Assembly: GCF_004016505.1 (NCBI RefSeq) | Contig: NZ_SACR01000007.1 | Span: forward strand, 62,001-126,000 | Direction of reading: 5' to 3' | DNA from: Rubrivivax rivuli | GTDB taxonomy: Bacteria; Pseudomonadota; Gammaproteobacteria; Burkholderiales; Burkholderiaceae_C | DNA: 64,000 bases | The notes under the pieces: generated by a model | Database searches by the model: none | Told to the model about the DNA's origin: nothing | What the model saw: the letters and a program-made list of their open reading frames with translations, nothing else | Position numbers and translations under genes: made by a program | Shown: in pieces, positions 18,589-26,867 of the stretch | Layout: each line of letters starts with the position of its first letter | How positions within the stretch are numbered: the first letter of the stretch is position 1

Positions 18589-18682
18589 GGGGTATCTCCG
18601 TGGCATTCGGCCTGGGGCCCGGGTTCTATCATTTGTCGCATCCTGCGCCAGCAGTCGGGCCACGAGCCGGTGTCTTTCTTCG

Positions 18683-21439
18683 ATGGGTGCAGTCGGATCA
18701 GCAGCAGAGGGCGCCGCCGCCCGGCCCGGGCAGGCTCCAGGCCGCCTGCCAGCGTCTGCAGTGGCCGCGCTGGCAGCGCTGCTGCCGGCCCTGCGCGACG
18801 CCTGCGGCGCGAACGCCGTGTGGTGGCAGGGCACCGGCTTCGCCGAAGGCGAACCGGGTGCCGTGATCGCTGCGCTCGGCCTGCCTGACGGCGCGCTCCT
18901 GCCCGGTGACGGCCATCCCGACAACAGCCAGCCCTTCGGCAGCGCGCCGTGGCTGCTGCGCCTGCAGCCCGCCGACCCCGGCGCCCCGCCCACCAGCCTG
19001 GGCCGCGAGCCCTGGAGCGAACCCCTCGGCCTGCGGGCCACCGGGGTGCTGCAGCCCGGCGGCCCGCAGCTGGCCCTCGCGGCACAGGTGGCGCAGGCCC
19101 TGATCGACGCCCACGCCCGCGCCGAAGCCTGGCGTCAGGAGGCCGTGCGCCGCGGCGATGCCGGCCGCGTCGCGTCTGACTGGCTCTGGGAAACCGACGC
19201 TGAGGGCCACATCGTGTGGATCAGCGAGCCCCTGCACCCGCTGACTGGCGAACCCACGCGCGCCGAGTTGGGCCGGCTGGTGAGCCAGGTCTACACGCCG
19301 CGCAGCGACGAGCACCGCGAGAGCTGGACGCGCTACCAGCAAAAGCGCGCCGCGCGCGAGCCCTTCCGCGACCTGCTGGTCGACCGCGACGTGCCGCGCG
19401 GCCGTCTCACGGTGTCGATCAGCGGCAACCCGCACTTCGACGAAGCCGGGCGTTTCTGCGGCTACCGCGGTGCCAACCGCGAGGTGACGGAAGAACTCGC
19501 GATACGCCGCGAGGCCAACCGTTCGCGCGAACTGCTGGAGCAGACCCTGGCCGGCCTGCCGGCCCGCGTGATGATCAGCGACGCCGAAGGCCGCGTTCTG
19601 CTGGCCAACGCCGCCTGGCGCGACAACATGGACGCCACGCTGCCGGCCGGTTGCAACACCTGGGCCGAGACAGTGGCGCATCACGTGGCGCAGGGTCACT
19701 ACCCGGACGCGCTCGGCCGTGAGCAGGCCTTCCTGGCGTGGCGGCTGGGCCTGGTGAGCGAGGCCCCCGTGGCGCAGGAGCTGCGCTGGCGCGAGGGCTG
19801 GGCGCTGGTGGTCGACCGCCGCCTGGCCGATGGCAGCGTGGTGCACCTGTCCCTCGACATCACCGAGCGCAAGCGCGCCGAGCAGGCCCTGGTGGATGCC
19901 GAACTGCGCTGGCGCTTCGCGCTCGAAGGCGCGGGCGATGGCGTCTGGGACTGGGACGCCGCCACCGACCGCACCTACTTCAGCGAACGTTCGGCGCAGA
20001 TGCTCGGCCTCACGCAGGCGCAGCTGGGCGCCGACTGGCGCAGCCGTCTGTCACTCATGCACCCCGACGACCGACCCCAGGTCATCGCCGCGCTGCATGC
20101 CCACGTGGAAGGCCGCAGCGAGCTCTACGAGGCCGTGAACCGCGTGCGCCATGCCGACGGGCACTACGTCTGGGTGCGCGACCGCGGCAAGGCCGTGCTG
20201 CGTGACGCCAACGGGCGGGCGCTGCGCATCGTGGGCACGCACAGCGACATCTCGCACGAGCGCGAGGCCGAGGCCGCTGCGCGCGAGCTGCGCGCCATCG
20301 AGCTGGCCAGCCGCAGCAAGAGCGAGTTCCTCTCGCGCGTGAGCCATGAAATGCGCACGCCGCTGAACGCGCTGCTGGGTTTTGCGCGCCTGCTGCAGCA
20401 GCAGGGCCGCTACCGGGACGACTACCTCCAGCACATGCTGGTGGCCGGCATGCACCTGCAGGACCTCATCAACGACGTGCTCGACGTGCAGCAGATCGAG
20501 CAGGGCCTGATGGCGCTGCAATGCCAGCCCGTCGAGCTGACGGCCCTGGTGGCCGAAGTGGTGGCGATGCTGCAGCCGCTGGCGCAGAGCCGCCAGGTGC
20601 AGCTCGGCCCGCCCCCCGGCGGCCCGGCCTGGGTGCTGGCCGATCCGCAGCGCCTGCGGCAGGTGCTGCTGAACCTGGGCTCCAACGCGATCAAGTACAA
20701 CCGGCCGGGCGGCGGCGTGCGCTGGCTGCTGGCCGAGGCCCTGCAGGGCCGTGTGGCCGGCCACGAGCTGCACCTGCACGACGACGGCATGGGCATGAGC
20801 GCGCTGCAGCTGGCCCGCCTGTTCCAGCCCTTCGAGCGCCTGGGCCGGGAACGCACGGGCATCGAAGGCACCGGGCTGGGCCTGGTGATCGCGCTCAGGC
20901 TGGTCGAGGCCCAGGGCGGGCGCATCACCGTGCAGAGCCAGCCGGCCCAGGGCACCAAGGTGCAGCTGTGGCTGCCGGCCGCAGCGGCCCCAGGGCTGGG
21001 CACCCTGCCTGCGCAGGCGGCAGCCCCGGCGGGCGCGCCTGCGGCGGTGGCCGCGCTGGCTGACACGGCGCCGCGGCGTGTGCTGCTGGTGGAAGACGAC
21101 CCGCTGAGCGCGCTGCTCTTCGGCGAGGCCTTGCGCGCGCACACCGGCCTGGCGTTGCGCGTGGCCGGCAATGGCGAGATGGCCCTGGCGGTCGCGGCGC
21201 AGTGGCAGCCCGAACTGCTGGTGATCGACGGCCACCTGCCCGATGCGAAAGGCCACGAGCTGCTGGCGCGCCTGCGCACCTTGCCAGGGCTGGAAGCGGT
21301 GCCGGCGGTGATGGCCACCGCCGACGCCATGCCCGCCGACCGCGAGGCCGCGCTGGCCCGCGGCTTCATCGCGCACTGGCCCAAGCCGCTGGACGTGCGC
21401 CACCTGCCGGCGCAGCTGAGCGCGCTGCTCGCGCGCTGA
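18683..21439 (+). CDS. Hybrid sensor histidine kinase with PAS domains and receiver
   Basis: This protein of about 918 residues has an N-terminal region without recognised homology (about 1-140), PAS-type modules (about 150-270, 285-400 and 405-525; the last has ALEGAGDGVWDWD), a HisKA domain with SHEMRTPLNALLGF (phospho-His near 554), a HATPase domain with NLGSNAIKYN and GTGLGLVIALRLVEAQGG, and a C-terminal receiver from about 798 (VLLVEDDPLS) with phospho-Asp in VIDGHLPD near 848. No membrane helices are evident, so sensing is probably cytosolic. ATG 18683 was chosen as the likely start; earlier in-frame starts would extend into the epimerase gene. No dedicated response regulator is adjacent. 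Confidence 0.87.
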   Translation: MGAVGSAAEGAAARPGQAPGRLPASAVAALAALLPALRDACGANAVWWQGTGFAEGEPGAVIAALGLPDGALLPGDGHPDNSQPFGSAPWLLRLQPADPGAPPTSLGREPWSEPLGLRATGVLQPGGPQLALAAQVAQALIDAHARAEAWRQEAVRRGDAGRVASDWLWETDAEGHIVWISEPLHPLTGEPTRAELGRLVSQVYTPRSDEHRESWTRYQQKRAAREPFRDLLVDRDVPRGRLTVSISGNPHFDEAGRFCGYRGANREVTEELAIRREANRSRELLEQTLAGLPARVMISDAEGRVLLANAAWRDNMDATLPAGCNTWAETVAHHVAQGHYPDALGREQAFLAWRLGLVSEAPVAQELRWREGWALVVDRRLADGSVVHLSLDITERKRAEQALVDAELRWRFALEGAGDGVWDWDAATDRTYFSERSAQMLGLTQAQLGADWRSRLSLMHPDDRPQVIAALHAHVEGRSELYEAVNRVRHADGHYVWVRDRGKAVLRDANGRALRIVGTHSDISHEREAEAAARELRAIELASRSKSEFLSRVSHEMRTPLNALLGFARLLQQQGRYRDDYLQHMLVAGMHLQDLINDVLDVQQIEQGLMALQCQPVELTALVAEVVAMLQPLAQSRQVQLGPPPGGPAWVLADPQRLRQVLLNLGSNAIKYNRPGGGVRWLLAEALQGRVAGHELHLHDDGMGMSALQLARLFQPFERLGRERTGIEGTGLGLVIALRLVEAQGGRITVQSQPAQGTKVQLWLPAAAAPGLGTLPAQAAAPAGAPAAVAALADTAPRRVLLVEDDPLSALLFGEALRAHTGLALRVAGNGEMALAVAAQWQPELLVIDGHLPDAKGHELLARLRTLPGLEAVPAVMATADAMPADREAALARGFIAHWPKPLDVRHLPAQLSALLAR

Positions 21440-21457
21440 GCCGCCCTCAGCGCGCGA
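21429..21457. terminator. Shared hairpin spanning two convergent stop codons
   Basis: A perfect 12-bp inverted repeat (TCGCGCGCTGAG) with a 5-nt loop includes the stop codon of the hybrid kinase (21437-21439) in one arm and that of the malonyl-CoA synthase (21447-21449) in the other. There is no T-tract, so it is at most a factor-assisted bidirectional terminator or 3'-end stabiliser. Confidence 0.5.
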
Positions 21458-22988
21458 ACAAGCCCTTGTGCTGCTCGCGCAGCAGGTTCTTCTGCACCTT
21501 GCCCATGGTGTTGCGCGGCAGCTCGGCCACCACGTACACCTGCTTGGGCACCTTGAAGTTGGCGATCTGCTGCTTCAGCGCGGCGCTGATGGCCCCGCCT
21601 TCGAGCGTGGCGCCGGGCTTGGCCACCACCACGGCCACCACGGCCTCGCCGAAATCGGGGTGGGGCACGCCGATCACCGCGCTCTCGGCCACGCCGGGCA
21701 TGTCGTTCACGTAGCCCTCGATCTCCGCCGGGTAGACGTTGTAGCCGCCGCTGATGATCAGGTCCTTGCTGCGGCCGACGATGGTGACGTAACCCTCGGC
21801 GTCGATCTTGCCCACGTCGCCGGTCTTGAACCAGCCGTCGGCGGTGAACTCTTCCTTCGTCTTCTCGGGCATGCGCCAGTAGCCCTTGAAGACGTTGGGC
21901 CCGCGCACCTCGATGCCGCCGATCTCGCAGGCGGGCAGGGGCTGGCCCTGGTCGTCATGCACGCGCACGCCCACGCCGGGCAGCGGGCGGCCCACGGTGC
22001 CACCGCGGCGGGCGCTCTCGGGGCGGTAGGGGTTGCTGGTGAGCATCACGGTTTCGCTCATGCCGTAGCGCTCGAGGATGCTGTGGCCGGTGCGCTCCTG
22101 CCAGCTTCGGAAGGTCTCCAGCAGCAGCGGCGCCGATCCGCTCACGAACAGGCGCATGCCTTTGCAGGCCTCTGGCGTGAGGCCGGCCTCGCCCAGCAAG
22201 CGTACGTAGAGCGTGGGCACGCCCATGAACACGGTGGCCTGCGGCAGGCGCGCGGCCGTGGCACGCGGGTCGAAGCGGCTGAACCACACCATCTTCGCGC
22301 CGGCCAGCAGCGCGCCGTGGCTGGCCACGAAGAGGCCGTGCACGTGGAAGATGGGCAGCGCGTGGATCAGCACGTCGCTCTGTTGCCAGCCCCAGGCCTG
22401 GTGCAGCACCTGCGCGTTGCTCAGCAGGTTGCCGTGCGTGAGCATGGCGCCTTTGCTGCGCCCGGTGGTGCCGCTGGTGTAGAGGATGGCGGCCAGGTCG
22501 TCGGCCGCGCGCACGGCCGGCGTGTGCCGGTCGCTGTGGAAGGCCGCGCGGTCGAGCAGGGTGCCGGTGCGGTCGTCGTTGAGCGTGTAGACGTGTTTCG
22601 TGCCGGCCACGAAGGCGATCTTGCTGACCCAGCCGAAGTTCTTTCCCGCGCACACCACCACCGCCGGCTCGGCGTTGCCGATGAAGTACTCGATCTCGCT
22701 GGCCTGGTAGGCCGTGTTCAGCGGCAGGAACACGTGCCCGGCGCGCAGCACGGCCAGGTAGAGCATCAGCGCTTCGACGCTCTTCTCCGTCTGCACCGCG
22801 ATGCGCGAGGCCGGCGGCAGCGCCAGGCTGTCGATCAGGTTGGCCAGCATGGCCGTGCCACGCTCCAGATCGCGCCAGGTGTAGAAGAGCGGCGTGGCCG
22901 TGTCGGCCGTCTCGATGGCCGTGGCGTCGAGATCGGCCGGGAAGGCCGCGCGCAGCGCGGCGAACAGGTTGTGGTTTTCTGCGCGCAT
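21447..22988 (-). CDS. matB: Malonyl-CoA synthase
   Basis: This 513-residue member of the ANL (acyl-CoA synthetase) superfamily converts malonate, ATP and CoA to malonyl-CoA. The AMP-binding loop YTSGTTGRSKGAMLTHGNL, the YGMSETVMLT motif and the C-terminal GRSKDLIISGGYNVYP/MGKVQKN lysine region are intact. The N terminus (NHNLFAALRAAF) resembles MatB proteins. Malonate specificity is inferred mainly from the co-operonic malonyl-CoA decarboxylase. ATG 22988 lies 11 bp after the stop of the binding-protein gene, so it is the last gene of the malonate operon. Confidence 0.88.
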   Translation of the reverse strand: MRAENHNLFAALRAAFPADLDATAIETADTATPLFYTWRDLERGTAMLANLIDSLALPPASRIAVQTEKSVEALMLYLAVLRAGHVFLPLNTAYQASEIEYFIGNAEPAVVVCAGKNFGWVSKIAFVAGTKHVYTLNDDRTGTLLDRAAFHSDRHTPAVRAADDLAAILYTSGTTGRSKGAMLTHGNLLSNAQVLHQAWGWQQSDVLIHALPIFHVHGLFVASHGALLAGAKMVWFSRFDPRATAARLPQATVFMGVPTLYVRLLGEAGLTPEACKGMRLFVSGSAPLLLETFRSWQERTGHSILERYGMSETVMLTSNPYRPESARRGGTVGRPLPGVGVRVHDDQGQPLPACEIGGIEVRGPNVFKGYWRMPEKTKEEFTADGWFKTGDVGKIDAEGYVTIVGRSKDLIISGGYNVYPAEIEGYVNDMPGVAESAVIGVPHPDFGEAVVAVVVAKPGATLEGGAISAALKQQIANFKVPKQVYVVAELPRNTMGKVQKNLLREQHKGLFAR

Positions 22989-22999
22989 GTTCAGGGCAG

Positions 23000-23986
23000 T
23001 CAGTCGAGCTTGGCCCCGGAGCTCTTCACCACCTGGGCCCAGCGCTTGACCTCGCTGCCGACGAACTTGCCGAAGTCGTCGCCCCAGAGGTTGGGCGTTT
23101 CGGTGCCCAGGCCGGTCCACTGCGCCTTCAGTTCGTCACCGTTGAGCGCCTTGCGCATCTCGGCCTGCATGCTGGCCACCAGCTCCTTGGGCGTGCCCTT
23201 GGGCGCCCAGATGCCGTACCAGGTGGCCACGGCGTAGCCCGGCGTGCCGGCTTCGGCGGCGGTGGGCACGTCGGGGAAGCCCGGGGCGCGCTTGTCGGCC
23301 GCCACGGCGATGGCGCGCAGACGGCCGCCCTTGATGTGCGCGGCGCTGCTGCCCAGGCCGTCGAACATCAGGTCCACCTGCCCGGCGATGAGGTCTTGCA
23401 GCGCCGGGCCCGCGCCGCGGTAGGGAATGTGGGTGATGAAGGTCTTGGTCTGCAGCTTGAAGAGCTCGCCGGCCAGGTGGTGGCTGGTGCCATTGCCGGC
23501 GCTGCCGTAGTTCAGCCGGCCGGGGTTGCTGCGGATGAAGGCCAGCAGATCCTTCAGGTTGGTGGCCTGCACCTTCTGCGGGTTCACGACGATGACCTGC
23601 GGCACGCTGGAGACCAGGCCCACGGGGATGAAGTCGGTCTCGATGTTGTAGTCGAGCTTCGGGTACATGCTGGGCGCGATGGCGTGGTGCACGGCGCCCA
23701 TGAAGAAGTTGTAGCCGTCGGGCGCGGCCTTGGCCGCCAGGGTGGCGCCCAGCGTGCCGCCGGCGCCGCCCTTGTTGTCGATGACGAATTGCTTGCCCGT
23801 GTTCTTGCTCATCATCGCGAAGAGCGGCCGCGCGAAGGCGTCGGTGCCGCCGCCGGGCGGGAAGGGCACGATCACGTTGACCGGCTTGCTGGGCCAGCCA
23901 CTCTGGGCGTGCACCCAGGGGGCGGCCAAGGTGGCGGCGCCGGCGATCAGCGCCGAACGGCGCGTGGGTCGGAAAGAGTGCGTCAT
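23000..23986 (-). CDS. Tripartite tricarboxylate transporter (Bug family) substrate-binding protein
   Basis: This 328-residue periplasmic receptor begins with a Tat-like or Sec signal (RRSALIAGAATLAAPWVHAQ), then WPSKPVNVIVPFPPGGGTDAFAR, the ligand-gripping loop of the Bug/TctC family, and later IPYRGAGPALQDLIAGQVDLMFD. Such proteins bind carboxylates. Encoded between malonyl-CoA decarboxylase and synthase, malonate is the probable ligand. The TctA/TctB membrane components are not in the window, so it must use subunits encoded elsewhere or act as a sensor-like receptor. Spacing of 37 bp and 11 bp to its neighbours supports an operon. Confidence 0.88.
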   Translation of the reverse strand: MTHSFRPTRRSALIAGAATLAAPWVHAQSGWPSKPVNVIVPFPPGGGTDAFARPLFAMMSKNTGKQFVIDNKGGAGGTLGATLAAKAAPDGYNFFMGAVHHAIAPSMYPKLDYNIETDFIPVGLVSSVPQVIVVNPQKVQATNLKDLLAFIRSNPGRLNYGSAGNGTSHHLAGELFKLQTKTFITHIPYRGAGPALQDLIAGQVDLMFDGLGSSAAHIKGGRLRAIAVAADKRAPGFPDVPTAAEAGTPGYAVATWYGIWAPKGTPKELVASMQAEMRKALNGDELKAQWTGLGTETPNLWGDDFGKFVGSEVKRWAQVVKSSGAKLD

Positions 23987-24023
23987 GGGGTTTGTCTCCG
24001 TCTTGTGTTGGTGAGGGTGATTC

Positions 24024-25331
24024 TCAGCCTGGGGTCGCGATGGCGCGCGAGCGCGCCACCTCGCCCTGGCGGAACTTGGTGTGGCTGGCTTCCACCTTGC
24101 CGAGGTCGTAGAGGTAGTTGACCATCATCCCGAAACTCTGGCGCAGCCCGTGGGCACTGAGGTTGCCGCGCGGGTTCAGCCGCTCCAGGCGGGCGCCGTT
24201 GTCGAGGTGGAAGCGCGCCACCGCGTCGCCGCCGGGGTGCGGCGACAGCAGCGTGAGGTAGGCGCCGCACAGCAGCTGCAGGGCAGCGTTGCCTTCGGCC
24301 CCCAGCTGCTCGTGCACGTGCGCGCCCTGCAGCGCGCCGAGATCGCCGCCGCAGCGCTGGCGCAGCAGCGTGCGCGCGGCCTCCAGTTCGGCCACGGCCG
24401 CCTTCCTGGCGCCGGGCAGCGTGGCGAAGTCGGGCTCGCCGAGCAGCCAGCCCGCGAAGCCCGGAATCGGCGATAGCGTGCAGAAGGTCTTCAGCCGCGG
24501 CAGCTCTCGCTGCAGCTGCGTGGCCACGGTCTTGATGAGGAAGTTGCCCAGGCTCACGCCGCGCAGGCCGGGCTCGCAGTTGCTGATGCTGTAGAAGGCC
24601 GCCACGCGGAAACGGTCGGGCGGCAGGGGCGTGCTGGCCTTGTCGATCAGCGGCGCGATGGACGCCGGCATCTCGGGCAGCAAGGCCACCTCCACGAAGA
24701 TCAGCGGCTCGTCGGGCAGCTGCGGGTGGAAAAACGCGAAGCAGCGGCGGTCGGGCTGCAGGCGGCGGCGCAGGTCGTCCCAGCCGTCGATGGCGTGCAC
24801 GGCCTCGTGCAGGATGATCTTCTCCAGCAGCTGCGCCGGCGAGTTCCAGTCCACGCGTTTCATGCGCAGGAAGCCGGGGTTGAACCAGCTCGTCAGCAGG
24901 TGCAGCAGGTCGGCCTCGATGGCGGCCAGCTCGGGCCGCGCACGCAGCCGCCGCATCAGCGCCCGGCGCAGGCGCAGCACGGCCGAGGTGCCGCCGGGCA
25001 TGCGGTTCAGCCGGCGGAAGAGCTCCTGCCGCGGTGGTTCGGCCAGGTGCGTGAGCGGCGCCAGCGTGGCCGCGCCGGGGGCCGCGGCGTAGGCCTGCGC
25101 GGCCTGCAGCACGGCCTGCGGGTCGGGGCTCAGGTCGTTGGCCAGGTAGTCGAAGAAGCCGTCGAGGTCTTCGTCGTCCAGCGTCTCCAGGCGGTCGATG
25201 AGGTCCACCGCCACGGCCTGGCCGCCGAGTTCGCCCTTCTCGGACAAGAGGCGCTTGCAGTCCAGCGTCATGCGGCGCACGGCGCGGGCCTTGCGCTGGC
25301 GGGCGGCGGCGTGGCGGATGTCTTCGAGCAT
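24024..25331 (-). CDS. matA: Malonyl-CoA decarboxylase
   Basis: This 435-residue cytosolic enzyme converts malonyl-CoA to acetyl-CoA and CO2. Family hallmarks are all visible: LLEKIILHEAVHAIDGWDDL, CFAFFHPQLPDEPLIFVEVAL, YSISNCEPGLRGVSLGNFLI (the acetyltransferase-like active-site region) and FCTLSPIPGF. Two helical bundles at the N terminus (residues about 1-110) match the family's dimerisation domain. The length fits rhizobial MatA and the core of the eukaryotic enzyme. With MatB downstream it completes malonate to acetyl-CoA conversion. Confidence 0.93.
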   Translation of the reverse strand: MLEDIRHAAARQRKARAVRRMTLDCKRLLSEKGELGGQAVAVDLIDRLETLDDEDLDGFFDYLANDLSPDPQAVLQAAQAYAAAPGAATLAPLTHLAEPPRQELFRRLNRMPGGTSAVLRLRRALMRRLRARPELAAIEADLLHLLTSWFNPGFLRMKRVDWNSPAQLLEKIILHEAVHAIDGWDDLRRRLQPDRRCFAFFHPQLPDEPLIFVEVALLPEMPASIAPLIDKASTPLPPDRFRVAAFYSISNCEPGLRGVSLGNFLIKTVATQLQRELPRLKTFCTLSPIPGFAGWLLGEPDFATLPGARKAAVAELEAARTLLRQRCGGDLGALQGAHVHEQLGAEGNAALQLLCGAYLTLLSPHPGGDAVARFHLDNGARLERLNPRGNLSAHGLRQSFGMMVNYLYDLGKVEASHTKFRQGEVARSRAIATPG

Positions 25332-25365
25332 GGGGTCTCCCGGGCGGGCGCTGGGGCGGGCTGGT

Positions 25366-26058
25366 TCAGGGGCTGCGACGGCCGCTGGCGCTGCGGGCCT
25401 GGCGGCTGCGCAGCTTCTTCAGGGCCACCAGCTGCGCCATCAGGTGGTCGTGCATCGCGCGTTCGGCGCGCGCCGCGTCGCGCTGCTGGAAGGCGTCGAT
25501 GAGCACGCGGTGCTCGTTGATCGAGGCCTCGATGCGCCCCGGCAGCGCCAGCTGGCGCCCGCGCATGAGGCGCATGAAGCGGCGCAGGTCGCTCGTCACG
25601 CGGTCGAGCCAGCGGTTGGCCGCCAGCCCCTGCACGAAGCTGTGGAAGGCGTGGTTGGCCTGGTAGTAGCCGCCGATGTCGTGGGCTGCGGCGTGGCGCT
25701 CCAGGGCTTCGTGAAGGTGCTGCAGCGTGCGCAGCTCGTCGGCGGTGGCCTTGCTGGCGGCCTCAAAGGCGCAGCGGCCTTCCAGCAGCGCCATCACCGG
25801 GAACAGCGCGTCGGCGTCGCCGTCCGTCAGCTCGATGACGCGGCAGCCGCGGTGCGGCACCAGTTCCACCAGGCCCTCGGCGGCCAGCACCTTCAGCGCC
25901 TCGCGCAGCGGCGTGCGGCTCACCTGCCAGGCCGCGGCCAGGGCCTTTTCGTCGATGAAGGCGCCGGGCAGCAGTTCGCCGTCGAAGACCATGGCGCGCA
26001 AGCGCGCGGCCACGCCGTCGTGCAGGGAGGTGCCGCGCAGAGGGATGGGTTCGGCCAT
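25366..26058 (-). CDS. matR: GntR family (FadR/FCD) regulator of malonate catabolism
   Basis: This 230-residue protein has an N-terminal winged helix (AAAWQVSRTPLREALKVLAAEGLVE, recognition helix) and an all-helical FCD ligand domain (DIGGYYQANHAFHSFVQGLAANRW, with metal/ligand-binding Asp/His positions). As first gene of the matA-tctC-matB operon it is very likely the malonate-responsive MatR-type regulator. The ATG at 26058 was preferred over the ATG at 26070 because the latter overlaps the -10 element TATGCT. No Shine-Dalgarno precedes either, suggesting a leaderless message. Confidence 0.85.
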   Translation of the reverse strand: MAEPIPLRGTSLHDGVAARLRAMVFDGELLPGAFIDEKALAAAWQVSRTPLREALKVLAAEGLVELVPHRGCRVIELTDGDADALFPVMALLEGRCAFEAASKATADELRTLQHLHEALERHAAAHDIGGYYQANHAFHSFVQGLAANRWLDRVTSDLRRFMRLMRGRQLALPGRIEASINEHRVLIDAFQQRDAARAERAMHDHLMAQLVALKKLRSRQARSASGRRSP

Positions 26059-26065
26059 GGCGGGC

Positions 26066-26094
26066 AGCATAAGTCTGTAATTACGGCATCACAA
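26066..26094 (-). promoter_or_regulatory. Promoter and putative operator of the malonate operon
   Basis: On the minus strand TTGTGA (26094-26089) and TATGCT (26071-26066) are separated by exactly 17 bp. The spacer contains the palindrome GTAATTAC (26077-26084), a plausible GntR-family half-site pair for autoregulation. The predicted transcription start coincides with the ATG at 26058. Confidence 0.6.
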
Positions 26095-26213
26095 GGCAGG
26101 GCTTACCCGCTGGCCTGTCCTCCCGTCGGTCGATGCGCCACGCGCCGCAGCCCTGCCGGCGGCGCGACCCGACCGCAGAATCCGCGGCTTCAGCATCCCA
26201 CCAGGAGAACCCC

Positions 26214-26867
26214 ATGCCCACCCGCCGAACGCAGTCTGCTTCGCCCAGGTTCCGTCAGGCGCTGGGTGCCTGGGTCGTGCTGTGCACGGCCTTGCTGGCG
26301 GCTTGCCAGAAGGCCCCGGAGGCGGCCCCGGAGAAGGCCCCGGCACCGGCCGAAGCCAAGCCGCCGCCGGTCATCCTGGGCGGCCTGCAGCCGGGCGACA
26401 CCGTCACCGTCACCGACTGCCCCGCCACGCAGCCCGGGGTGTGCGTCATCGGCCTCACGGCCACCGCACCGGCGGGCGGCAGCGGCGACGCCTGCACCGT
26501 GGTCATGAACGCGGCGGTTTCCGTGCCCCGCACCACGAACACCCTGCGCTGGCAACTCACCGCCGGCGATGCCAACTTCAACTACCGCTTCCGCGAGGCC
26601 GCCGCGGGTGAGCCGCCCGGTTTCGGCGTGCACCTCATCGACAACCTCATGTACGTGGCGGCCTCGGCTTCGGCACCGGCCAGCCCGATGCAGCCGATCT
26701 GGGTGCCGCAGCAGGCGCAGCCGCAACTCGTGCAGATGGAGCGCGTGGTGCGCGACTGGCCGCCGCGCATCTCGGCCTACGACGTGTACCTCGAGTACCA
26801 GGCCCAGGGCGCCAAGAGCTGGACGCCGTGCAAGACCTGGGATCCGATCGTGATCAGTCGCGAATGA
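26214..26867 (+). CDS. Hypothetical lipoprotein
   Basis: This 217-residue protein has a basic N terminus, a hydrophobic segment and a lipobox (LLAAC, Cys at about residue 31), so it should be lipidated and anchored in the periplasm. A Pro/Ala/Glu-rich linker (APEKAPAPAEAKPPP) follows, then a mostly beta globular domain containing cysteines in VTDCPATQPGVCVIG and SGDACTVVM that may form disulfides. AGGAGAA precedes the ATG at 26214. The 3' end overlaps the convergent cyclase-type gene by 14 bp. No family was recognised. Confidence 0.75.
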   Translation: MPTRRTQSASPRFRQALGAWVVLCTALLAACQKAPEAAPEKAPAPAEAKPPPVILGGLQPGDTVTVTDCPATQPGVCVIGLTATAPAGGSGDACTVVMNAAVSVPRTTNTLRWQLTAGDANFNYRFREAAAGEPPGFGVHLIDNLMYVAASASAPASPMQPIWVPQQAQPQLVQMERVVRDWPPRISAYDVYLEYQAQGAKSWTPCKTWDPIVISRE

